Origin: Didymodactylos carnosus
Lineage: Eukaryota > Rotifera > Eurotatoria > Philodinida > Philodinidae
Direction of reading: 5' to 3'
Assembly: GCA_905250885.1 (NCBI GenBank)
Contig: CAJNOQ010000558.1
Span: 1-46,777, forward strand
Length of the DNA: 46,777 nucleotides
The translations under genes and the position numbers were made by a program. Below, in pieces: positions 35,355 to 46,777 of this stretch (the first letter of the stretch is position 1; each line of letters opens with the position of its first letter). The notes under the pieces were generated by a model that was given only the letters and a program-made list of their open reading frames with translations, had not been told where the DNA came from and did not search any database.

Positions 35355-38300
35355 ATGAAGTTTCAAAATTATTCAAATTCTTCTGCAACAAAAATGCCGT
35401 CAACATCTTCATCTCGTAATAGTGCTGTTGAAAAAGCACTAAGTTTTTTCCGTTCACTTGAATTAAAACATATTGATTCATTTCGATCACATAATTCATC
35501 AAAAAATGGTGGTACTAATAATAGTGATACTATTTCGTCATCATTACCAAAGCGGAATGAAAAAAATTCAACAAATAAAATAAATGAAATAAATACTTCT
35601 TCTTTACCAGTCACAAATAATTTATCGTCTATTTCATCGTCTTCAATTAACAATACTGAAGACATTGAAAGTAAAAATATATATCATTCTACTCCTTCCG
35701 ACATACTCTCACATTCTAGCGCTCAAAAAATCGAACCATGTAGGATATCACCAGATAAAAAACATAATATTCTTGTACATCGAATAAATGATACCGATTC
35801 TTACTCGTACAGACAACAACAACAATCATCTTCAATACCGTGTAAAGACATACCATTTAAAGACGATCCATATCAATATTGTTTCTCCGAACCAAAAATT
35901 CGAAGAGAGCAAAGTAAGAAATATTAATATAATGTTAATAAATAAAAATTATTAACTAATACAGCTATTTTGAAGAAATTTAAATTATTTTATTTGTAAA
36001 AGTTCGACCTTATACGATCATTATCACATGCACTACTAATAAGAAGAATGAGAAAAGTGATAAATAGGGATATGAGAAACTAGATTATTTCAAATTGATT
36101 TATTTTAGCTACATCGACTATGACAGCATCCTCTCCACCATTATCGAATCTACATACCATTCGTCCTGTCAATACAACTAATATGAGAAATAGTCTTCCT
36201 GCTGCCGTTGATCATCATTATTTGTACGATGAAACTGAAAAGTTGTCTTCCTCATATTATTCTCAACAAGAAAATCGGACTGTGAATAATAATTCGACAT
36301 CGTTATATAATTATCGTCCACTTGTTTGTCGAACAATAAATAATGATAATAGTACGAATTATTTGTTAAATAATGATAGCGGTATGATGTCAAATAGTTA
36401 TCATGATACACCACCAGTCATTAATTCATCTACACGAGCATTATCATCAGTTGAGTACGATAATTTTATAACACCATCAACAAACATGTCAAGTTGGTCA
36501 AATACTGTAAGACGATTAAATACCGCTTATTCAACGACGATGGATTGTTTGAATGAAACAATATCTCAATCACCTGATTATCAACCACAGAGAAAAGCAC
36601 CGAATGAAATTGAAATTAAATATCCAAAAATAACAGAATCATACAATAGAGATAATAGAACAACAGCAACAATATCATTATACGCCAATACTGTTGCAAA
36701 TGAACTTTCAAGTCTTTCATCAACGGTTGAAGATCAAACCTATTTGGATAATTTAAGATTGCCTTATTCATTCAAGAATAAACAACAATCGACGAATTTT
36801 GAGGCAAATTATTGTGTACCAGATATGCCATTATCAACAGATTTGATCGAACACGACGATAACAGTGGTAATGGTACTAGAAATAATACTTATTCTCATT
36901 TTTCATCATCATCAGCATCATGTACCACTCAACCGTTGTTCAAATCATTGTTTGAAAATAACACCCAAGATGCAGTACTGTTACCTACAGTATCTTATAC
37001 ACTTCCAACCTCTTTAATCTCGGCCACAAATTCACGTAATATACGTCGACGACGATATGAAATGTCGTTGTCTACAGCCTCTTCGTCTTCTTCCGCATCC
37101 TCTTCTCGCTCAACAAGTCCAAGAAGCAATAAAACACCTCTATCACTATCGAAACTGAAGAAACAAGAAACAACACAATTTTTTAAACCAAAATTTACTA
37201 ACATGGCAAAATCAGTTGAACTTGAACATAATCAAAAACTAAATCAAGGGCAAATTGTTGTGAAAAAACATGATATTAATAATGCAAAACAAGAATCAAT
37301 TGCGAATATAATTAAAAGATTTAATAAAATTATATCGTATGATACAGCAAATGTAATTAAAAATGAGGATGTGTCAGAACAACAATCACTTAGCAATACT
37401 TCATTGAACAAAACAGAACTAGTGATTGATTATCATCATCATGAAGACCTAGATAAAAATATTGAAACAGGTACAGATGTGTGTCTTAATTTATCCAAGT
37501 TGAATTTAAAACTTCTACTAGGACAAGGTTTAACAGAGATATTTCTGATAAGCCGTTTCCTCATCTCTACTCCCATGTACATTTTCAATTTGTGAGTGTG
37601 AGAAAATATTCTTTTCTCCGAGATATTTTTATCAGGCTTTATAATTCTTCTGTCATAATAACTAGTCAGGACTCGTTACTCTTAATCTAGAGTATTCATC
37701 GTCTAAAATTTTATTAATTACTAGAAAAAAATTACATTTGTTTGCTGCCACCTCGATAGAACAAGGTTTTATATAATGCATTTTTCCATCATAACTAAAT
37801 GTTAAAGTGAAAAATTTTTATGTGAGAAGATATCCCGACTATCAATGTTTATACTCATTCTGCTTTAAAAAAATCTTGCTTTCTTTTAGCTAATAAGAGC
37901 AGAAATGCTTCATAGACTGACATCAGTATTGTTGAAGAATGTACTAGATTCGTATATACACATGTATTTCATCACAAGGCTCTTGTTCAACGAAGTAGTG
38001 CTTAAAAGTACAATTTCGGATCTTTTATTACAGAAGGAGATTAAGTGCTAAAATTGAGTGAGTGAAATTTTTCTAAAAATCCCAGTTTTAGCTTATATAA
38101 GAGATATATTATTAACATATAGTATTTATAATGTTTCTCTTCTAATTTTCAGCCAATTCAAAACGAAAATCAGCTGAATTCTTACCGACAAATATTTCGC
38201 CAAAACTCAAAACTTATGTAATAGATGATTTGGGAGCATCTAACACAGACGAAGAGCAACAACAAAATCACACGACGATTGTTAATCGTCAAATTGAAGA

Positions 38301-41300
38301 AAGTCCTATTAATGAACAAAAACCATTTTCGTTTTCATTCATTTTTGATAAAAAAAAATTATTTGACGATCAACAATATCGATTACCGTCATTCGAAGTA
38401 AAGGATAATTCACCAGCTCCATCTTCACCGTCGACAAAACCCATGGAATCTGACGAAGATGAGAGTAGTGGTGATGAAACAAATCCAAAAGAAGAAACAA
38501 CTTATACGGTTGAAACATTTTATAAAAGTGATTTAATAATACCGTATAAAACAAACAGTCCTCAAGTGGTGGTTATTAGAGAAAATACAACAGAAGAACA
38601 ATTTAATGTTGCCGATACATTAACCAAACAGCCAACATCATCCATTATCACAACATTGAAACCACCTTTGTTAGCACAATTTAAAACTTGTGCAATTATT
38701 GATGAATTTCCAAGGGCACTATCAACACCAATTGTTCAAAATCAGGAGACAGAGTTAACTACTGTAGTTGAGGAGAAAATACCTACAAATGTCAAAATAA
38801 ATAGTAAAGTGACAAAACTATCATCATCACTTAAACAGCAACAACAGCCTAAAACAACAATCACACCGCCTAAAGTAATGATTACGCAGAAATCTATTGC
38901 TGTGAAACAAATTCCAAAATATATGTCGAAAAAATCCGTACAGAATGAAGTCAAATCAAAAACATTACAGATTAAAAAACCACAGTCATACCAAGTTATC
39001 ACACAAAAATCAACTACGTTCAATGTTCACGATGAGACCGCGGTTACAAAAGTTACAGCACCATTACCATCTAAATCAATTAGACAAAAGCAATTGACAC
39101 CTCAACATCCAGTTTTAACATTTCTTAATCTTAACATAAAACAAACACCCAAACAGATAGAGCTACCAACACCAACAATAACTGACATTAATAAAAGAAA
39201 CAAAATTCAAAGAGAACTAGAGCCATTAGTGTGAGTAGAAATGTATCTTCTTTCTCCACTGTTTAAGGATTCCCTGCTAGAAATCTATTTCGGTAACTAC
39301 AGGCTCGATTTATAAACTACCCATATATTCTGTAATTCTTAGAGGAGCCAGTTTTCGCCAATATTTGAGCAGACAATGGTACAGTAGCGATACATTCTAT
39401 CAGATAAGCCGTGCAATAAACTTAGAGTTCAATAGAGTCGACTTTCAGAGAACATTGGCCATCCTAAAGTATGGTGAACATATATTTTTTGCACTCCATT
39501 TGACTCCATCTATGAGATGTCGTCAGAGCAAGGGCTGCAATGAAACTTAGTCGTTGCAAAGATTTTCCTCAGATCAAGTGATGGAGAGCTAGGTTTAGTC
39601 TTAAAATGCCCAAAATAGATATGAGTACGACATAATAATTTCATTCATAATTTCAAAATAATATTAAAAGTCAAAAATTTAAATCTTTTCCACAAAGAAT
39701 TGAATATCGGCAAAATTATAGCCTAAATTCAAATTGGCTCTGTACTACGACATTATTTCTTACTAGTCTTCCAACCGGCAATTTGCCCACAAATAATTTC
39801 TCTACAAAGCAACATCATTAAAACCTTTTTGGGCTATAGCATTTCACCTAAGGGTATCCTTCTCTCTTTTTGGGCTTTCCGTAGAAATGCTGTGAAATAA
39901 AAATTAAAAGTCGCTAGGGCTTCGTGTTTTCAGAACTGATTGAAAACTCAATGGAGCACTCTTTCGTTTTTGTTTCAAGTTTTTAACTATTGCCGCTCAC
40001 CAGTTTTTCAGAAAACTCGGTTTTTCATTGTGTTCATTACGATCTCCCTTCAATTTCATCCATTAAATTTCATCAGAATTTCATTCCGCAGAGATAATGT
40101 TTGGGAAATTTTTTGAGGCCTTTCCTGGTCGAGTTATAGGAAAAAATACTGAAAAACGTCCCAAAAACCAAGTTTTTCAGTTTTAGAAACCCTATAAGTC
40201 GGTAAAGAAAAGTCTAAAATAAAATTCCACACCAAAATTATCTCTGCAATAGTGTCTTGAGTACCTGTGGTAAAAATTTGAACTCGATCGGATGGAATTT
40301 AAGGGGGGTCATAATGTGACACAATAAAGCCTGATGGCAAAAAAATAGTTTTCGAGAAAAAACGCATTTTGTACATAGGTCACTTTTTTCAGAGCATTTG
40401 CTGTGATGCTTATATCTTCGCGAAAACTCATCGGAAAATTCTGCAAAACGTCTCATTATGAAGAAAACACTTTCTTCTATCAGACTATATGTAAGAAAAA
40501 TTTTGCATGTACAGAAAATGAGAGAAAAGTTTATGAAAAGTTGATCAAAATTTCAAAAAAAATCAGTTTTTTAGATTTCTTAGAAATTTTTTCAAAAATT
40601 TAAAAAAATTTTTTTTTAGTTCTGATCATTTGGTACAACAGATGAGCAAAGATGAGAACGACCTTATAACCGTCAATCCCTATACAACTTCTTTTGCTCA
40701 CGACCAAAATAATATTGATCAATTACAGCATGTTGCCCTTAGTAATAGTATTGACAACGCTAAATCCGCATCAACATCTTCTTCGTGTTCTACATCATCA
40801 AGTGCTTCAACTGTTTTAAATAACGAGACTAATATAACGACAAAAAATAGTAGTCCACCACCCTCAATATCATCTATTTTAAATAATACTAATAATAATA
40901 AGATTTCATTAACAAAACCAGTCAATGGTAGTTATAAAAAGTCTATTATACCATTATCCCAAAAACGTGTTGAAATACTGACAAATCGTACGATGACTGT
41001 TCGTCCATCCCCAACAGCAAAAAATACAATTAGTAATCACAACTATTCAGGAGATGAATCATCTCGTTATAAAACGACAAATAATAAAATTAGCGGCACA
41101 AACAACACTTTGACACCAACACAAAACAAATTAAAAACAGCAATAAATAAAAATATTCATGTTAATAATAATACAAAAGCAAACATTAAGAAACCCCATT
41201 CAATAATAGCAAAGAATAAGAACGAAAATCAAACACAGCAGCAGGTAATCAATGTGTGAAATACTGGCTATTCTGTATTAATTTTTATAATCTCATATGA

Positions 41301-41432
41301 ACTTTTCAGAAAAATATTCCTAAACAACACCTAAAATTTACGGATAAAGAAGATGTTGTAAACATGCTCTCGAAACAAAATGATATAAATTCATCCGACG
41401 ATCTTCCTCAAGAAATTCGAACCGGTAAGTAA
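35355..41432 (+). CDS. long disordered Ser/Thr/Asn/Gln-rich protein, five exons
   Basis: Not recognised. Exons 35355-35913, 36109-37527, 38153-39230, 40620-41244 and 41310 to a stop at 41430-41432; phases agree and give ~1267 residues. It has no clear domain: Ser/Asn/Thr/Gln-rich, with Ser runs (SSSSASSSRSTSPRS near 37080), basic stretches (SLSKLKKQE; KPKFTNMAK), an acidic MESDEDESSGDE near 38444, and late Lys/Asn-rich tracts. Such composition suggests a cytoskeletal or nuclear scaffold, but that is inference. The start follows an acceptor-like TATTTTAG (to 35346) by 8 nt. The last exon contains a strong donor (GTAAGT at 41425), so the gene may continue and could be the 5' part of the smoothelin-like gene 2.2 kb downstream; the phases I see do not join directly. 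Confidence 0.62.
39231..40619 (+). other. long intron of the disordered-protein gene
   Basis: 1,389 nt between donor GTGAGT (39231) and a T9-AG acceptor at 40619. The two flanking frames join in phase 2 with no stop. Interior frames (39365, 40403) are not supported. Confidence 0.55.
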
Positions 41433-43587
41433 CTTAACACGTAATGCTTGCACTCTTTGATCGAAAAACAGGGTCCAAATCCAAATCAGAATGTCTGTGT
41501 AATTGTGCACTAAAACCTTTTCCTATAAGTAAAGGATATTTTTTTCAGTGAGTTCACAGCGTTTTCTATTGTACTTATTGTCACGATACTCTATATAAAT
41601 CAAAATATGACTACTTATTGACATTTAAAAAGGTCATTTTTTCAGTCTCTTAATCATATTTTATTAATGGATCCCTGCACTGCACATAGTCATACTTACC
41701 CTTCATGAGAGTACAAAGTGATGAAAAACTCATTCATAGTATTCAAAATCTTGAATATATTATTCGAACTAGGCTGCAATTATGAGTAATCTCATAATAC
41801 TAATACGGAATGTATCCACTTCTATTGCGTATCATAAACAGACATAAATGATACATATTTACGAACTTCTGAGTATCTTTATATAAACCCACCAATATTC
41901 ATACTAGCGTCACACACGTTCAGCACGGACATATATCGATGTCCGTATGTAGCTACGCACATATACATACCACTATATCTGTATTTATACACGTGTGTAT
42001 ATATAAATGTTTGAAAGAACTCAGATACTCGTTTTAGTGAGAGGTTATTGAGAATGTGAGTAGATTAGCAGCAGTTTTGATCATATACATAGTTAACGAA
42101 GCATAAATGATCGTTGAAAAAACAAAGAAGCATGGGTTTACCAATCGACGTAGTCTGTATTTCATTTTAGAAAATCGGAAACAAAATTTCAAGCTATAAT
42201 ATACCAGCCAACAAAACCGTTCTCCTACCTTAAATGGTGAAAGCTTCTCTCCTAATTCGCTCTCATGCTACAACAAAACATCCGCCCACCTCTGAAATAA
42301 TGCCTGATACTTGAACCGCAGCTAAGTATAAATGCCGATAAAGTTTAATCAAGATACAACAGAAATCACTAATACACACAGATAATGTATTAGCAACGAT
42401 CGTTCATGCTTCGTTAATTACGCATATGATCAAAACTGCTGCTAATCTACTCAAATTCTCAGTAACCTAAACCTATGTCTTTTCATTTTGGGCACTCCTC
42501 CATCTTCTTTCTGCCATCACTAAAACGAGTATCTGAGTTCTTTCAAACATTCATATATACACACATGTATAAATACAGATATAGTGGTATGTATAGCTAC
42601 ATACGAAGATCTATATCTGTAAATACCGAATATGAATGTTACGTTACATGATTACATACGTGGTCTGTTTTCTTCCTTTAGGGTGTAGATGCTGAATGAA
42701 TACATACTGTATCAGTATTATAACATCATACGCGCAATCTTGCGAATGCGATCTCGTCAGCCGCTATTGTTCTTAGTTGGTTGTTAACAAGAGCTAAATA
42801 ATCCTACAATTCAACAAATGATGAAAATCAACATTTTTGAATGTCTAGGTCACAATGCCTGTAGCTCACAAGCAATTGAAACTTTTTGGGCTCATTCTCA
42901 AATTTACTGAAAATTGCCTCTATCCAAGTCGTCTTCGACCGGACAATTCTAGATGATAAAAATGGATTTGAGAAAAACAAAATTCCACTTGTTCAAGCCG
43001 ACTTGAATAGAGGCATATAATTTTCAGTTTAGCGAGCCCAAAAATTTTCAATTTATTTATGAATTGTAGGTATTGGTGAAAAGTTTATAAAAATATGTTC
43101 TAAACAGATTTACCAATATATCCTTGTTCCCAGACCGAGACTACCCATATTTTTTATAGTCATTCTATTTTTAATTTACGTTTAAAAAACGAAAGGATTC
43201 ATGTTCCGCTAATGATACTGCATTTGACCATCTGGATCCGAGATATCGAATATGACAGTATACAAATGTTTTCCTCCTACTAGTTATATCAATCTTTTTT
43301 AAAAAGATTGTAAAAATGTTTTAATTTTTGCTATTCGGTCATATAATTTCATTCAAAAAGTCAACAATATATATAACAGAATATGTGATGAATATGTGCA
43401 CGAAAGACAAGTGAAGAATAGTTAGACTGAATAGCATTTTGAAAACACTAAGCTATGCACATTCTCTGCCGTATCATTTAAGTGTTATCTGAAATAAAAT
43501 ATGTCTAAACAACATACGTACTCTCTCTCCTTCTCTTTTCTGATAAAATAACAAAAGAGCATTAAAACTTCTTTCAAAAATAACATT
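41433..43587. other. 2.1-kb stretch between disordered-protein and smoothelin-like exons
   Basis: Either intergenic or a large intron. Contains fold-back element 4. I found no exon that links the two coding blocks in phase. Confidence 0.45.
41895..42650. mobile_element. fold-back element 4 (~0.75 kb, ~200-bp arms)
   Basis: The left arm (about 41925-42115) and right arm (about 42398-42625) are inverted copies. Shared blocks include TCCGTATGTAGCTAC-type and CATACCACTATATCTGTATT at the outside, GTTTGAAAGAACTCAGATAC, GTAGATTAGCAGCAGTTTTG and TTAACGAAGCAT at the inside. The right arm has ~35 bp (about 42478-42515) missing from the left. No coding capacity in the ~280-bp centre. Confidence 0.75.
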
Positions 43588-44770
<1,183 letters not shown>

Positions 44771-45139
44771 AAATCATCTTATATCTGTAAATATGAAGCA
44801 CTCATTCTGTTGTACATGTTCTCCGTGCTTCTAGTATTAATAATTGATGTTTGTCAATCAATTCTTTTATTTTTGTGTAATCAGTTTTTTTTCGTTTTTT
44901 TACATTAATGTACGATATTGGGTTATACCTGCATAGTTGCATTCAAAAAAGCGTGTGAAGTAGATCTAAAGACGTTTTTATTATATTGCATACTTGAAAA
45001 CAAAGCTGTTCCTTAAAAATTCCCATGTCGCATATTACATAGCATTACCGACACAAAATATGGCTCGAATGTCAACAGAATTCATTTATATCAACATTAT
45101 TTAACTAGAAAAGCTCAGAATTTTTTGTACAAATTTTAG
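44771..45139. other. 3' flank of smoothelin-like gene
   Basis: AT-rich, T runs; no gene recognised. Confidence 0.35.
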
Positions 45140-45147
45140 AGGGAGAT

Positions 45148-45548
45148 AAGCCAGAGTCTTGCAGGTTACCAGTTTTTGGCAACCTATACCCTAACCTATA
45201 AAAAATTTCACAACCTAATCCTAACCTAACCTATGAAGTCGGTAACCTAGTTCTAATCTAACCTATCCTGTGATTTTTTGTTTTCAACCCACAAAGAGCG
45301 TTACACACATAGTTGACAAAAGTAAATATACATGTCATTGAGTTTTTACCTTTCGTGGGTGAGTGAGAGAGCGTGGGTGAGTCAAAATCAGAAAAAAATT
45401 TCGCTTCCGCAATAGTAGAAAGAAATGGAAAAAAGATTAAAACACAACCTACAAGCTAACCTAACCTATAACTTTTGTAACCTAATCTTAGCCTAACCTA
45501 TAGGTTAGATTAGGTTAAGTTTAACCTGCAGGTCTCTGAGATAAACTG
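45148..45548. repeat. telomere-like AACCTA repeat element
   Basis: More than a dozen copies of AACCTA/CCTAACCTA (equivalent to degenerate TTAGG-type repeats) occur in two clusters, 45178-45265 and 45444-45530, the second containing an inverted palindrome (CCTAACCTATAGGTTAGATTAGG). The ends are inverted to each other: CCAGAGTCTTGCAGGTTA at about 45152 and TAACCTGCAGGTCTCTGAG at about 45522. It may be a repeat-filled TIR element or an interstitial telomere-like tract. Confidence 0.6.
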
Positions 45549-46078
45549 GTACGTTAGCAAACTCTAAATGATGATAATGGAAAATAAAATATCACTTGAA
45601 CCACTGGTTTCTGACTACAAATACTTATTCTCATTTATGAATCTACAGCCGTCCTTGATAGCCTTTCGAATGTACAACAACAACATAGAACAGAAAAAAA
45701 TAATCAAACAGATTATACATACTGTTTCTTCTACTGAATAAAAAAAGAAAAAAACATATGAAAAATAACTGCGAACAGTAAAAGATTGTACGAACAACAT
45801 AACATTCGAGGTGGAAAAAACCAAAGTGTATGGGATACAACTAAAAAAATAGAAAATAACGAAAACAATATCACTGGAATGATATAATAACAATTAAATT
45901 AAATAAATTCAAGATCACAGGGTTAAACCAAACCAACAATTAAATATTTATTTTAATTTGAACGATTCTTTTTGTTTCATTTTTTTAAGAAAAAGAGATG
46001 AAGAATTCTATCACTATAGATTAAATTAAAAGAAAACAATAGAAAACAGCAAAAAACGATCTAATGCACACATTAACA
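45549..46078. other. spacer / 3' flank of SDF4-like gene
   Basis: A-rich on the plus strand. The minus-strand frames at 45615-45893 are Phe/Tyr/Val-rich readings of the A/T runs and are not called. Part of this should be the SDF4-like 3' untranslated region. Confidence 0.35.
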
Positions 46079-46777
46079 TTAAGACTCATTGTGTAATGCT
46101 TTTTCTATATCTAGCAATCTTAAGTCAATAAATATATCGGCATGATTTTCAATTTCATCTAATGATAAATGTTCATCATCTGGTTCATCGTCAACTTTTG
46201 AAAATAATTTAGTTATTTGATTATTAATATGACTTTTATTCCTTGGGTCCATAAAATGCTTTAAAATCAGAGAAAAAAAAGTAATACCACATTTCCGTTG
46301 GATATTCTATGATTTACCTCTAAATCTTCTTTACTAACGATTCCATCATTATCCTCATCCATTTCATGAAATTCTCGTTTTCCATTATCATCATTTAGAG
46401 TTTGCTAACGTACCAGTTTATCTCAGAGACCTGCAGGTTAAACTTAACCTAATCTAACCTATAGGTTAGGCTAAGATTAGGTTANATCCTCATCCATTTC
46501 ATGAAATTCTCGTTTTTGATCTTCTAACCATTTTCCATCCATTTCTATCCATTCTTTATTTGTTTCGTCTGCTAGTACGCTTGCTACAAAACGTACAGAA
46601 TACTTATCATATTCTCGATAACTTATCATATTCTCGATAACTTAGCAGCAAAACTTACCAGGTAAAAATGCAAATTCTTTTTCTTCAAGTTTACCATTTT
46701 TATTTTTATCTAAAGATTAAAAATGAATAAATAGAGAAAAATATTGTTTTTTCTGAATAATATACCTATCTGAAGCA
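46079..46777 (-). CDS. SDF4: SDF4/Cab45-like EF-hand protein, 3' part, exon interrupted
   Basis: Member of the CREC family of EF-hand proteins of the secretory pathway; Cab45 binds calcium in the Golgi and sorts cargo. Minus-strand exons: 46777-46766, 46709-46659, 46583-46318, 46258-46079. Visible parts: an EF loop DKNKNGKLEEKEF, then EMDGKWLEDQKREFHEMDE, a second EF loop DEDNDGIVSKEDL, then MDPRNKSHINN and a C-terminal block ending before TAA. Order and spacing match the last two EF-hands and tail of SDF4. The 46583-46318 exon is broken: a 135-bp insertion (about 46382-46516) with a single N at 46485 splits the second EF loop, and deleting it restores the frame. The 5' part lies outside the window. 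Confidence 0.78.
46378..46516. repeat. inverted copy of 45478-45584 plus 31-bp direct duplication around an N
   Basis: 46378-46484 is a perfect reverse complement of 45478-45584 (107 bp). It stops at the undetermined base 46485. The next bases, 46486-46516, repeat 46351-46381 exactly. The whole lies within an EF-hand exon. This pattern suggests a gap-closing or scaffold-joining error. Confidence 0.85.
46603..46640. repeat. two tandem copies of a 19-bp unit
   Basis: CTTATCATATTCTCGATAA occurs twice in a row inside the short intron (46584-46658) of the SDF4-like gene, accounting for its larger size. Confidence 0.7.

Noticed and set aside
35369..41259. Minus-strand and shifted frames rich in Asp, Glu and Val over the disordered-protein exons
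   Set aside because: Antisense readings of Ser/Thr/Asn-rich coding exons.
45615..45893. 92-codon minus-strand frame rich in Phe, Tyr and Val
   Set aside because: Translation of A/T runs in the 3' flank of the SDF4-like gene.

Overview
The window is AT-rich animal nuclear DNA. Its genes are orthologues of conserved metazoan genes, split by short GT-AG introns (mostly 50-65 nt), with long AT-rich spacers full of small inverted-repeat elements. Cilia and exocyst genes, single-exon divergent GPCRs, decayed piggyBac and LINE copies, and T-rich AG sites just upstream of many start codons fit an invertebrate such as a bdelloid rotifer. The species is inferred, not proven. All exon models were built by hand from reading frames, splice sites and remembered family alignments. 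Exon phases are consistent in every model except where noted.

Layout. 1-4.3 kb is a transposon graveyard: the C-terminal end of a piggyBac-like transposase, a fold-back element, a GC-rich GGGACTCCCG repeat block, a relic of the 26S proteasome ATPase PSMC5, a broken non-LTR reverse transcriptase with a 168-bp MITE in its 3' part, and two more terminal-inverted-repeat elements. 5.1-9.9 kb (+) is exocyst subunit EXOC4/Sec8. 12.2-13.3 kb (+) holds IER3IP1/Yos1 and LIN7 only 139 bp apart. 14.3-16.8 kb (+) is the SOD1 copper chaperone CCS, with a 1.4-kb intron carrying a fold-back element. 17.3-19.8 kb (-) is ciliary protein CFAP91. 23.4-25.0 kb (+) is a secreted or membrane-anchored APP1-type (DUF2183) phosphatase-like protein. 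29.4-30.3 kb (+) is a single-exon GPCR. 35.4-41.4 kb (+) is a long disordered Ser/Thr/Asn/Gln-rich protein. 43.6-44.8 kb (+) is a smoothelin-type calponin-homology protein. 46.1-46.8 kb (-) is the 3' end of an SDF4/Cab45-type EF-hand gene, whose EF-hand exon is interrupted at a single N.

The genes are not a functional cluster; they look like ordinary unrelated neighbours. Three (EXOC4, IER3IP1, LIN7) touch secretory traffic or polarity, but the order carries no clear shared pathway. I did not find a new defence or biosynthetic system. The most notable observations are a CCS whose N-terminal domain has lost its MxCxxC copper motif, a probable assembly fault in the SDF4 gene, a repeated class of 0.5-0.9 kb fold-back elements in introns and spacers, and 3' splice-acceptor-like sites 8-30 nt before most start codons that suggest spliced-leader trans-splicing.
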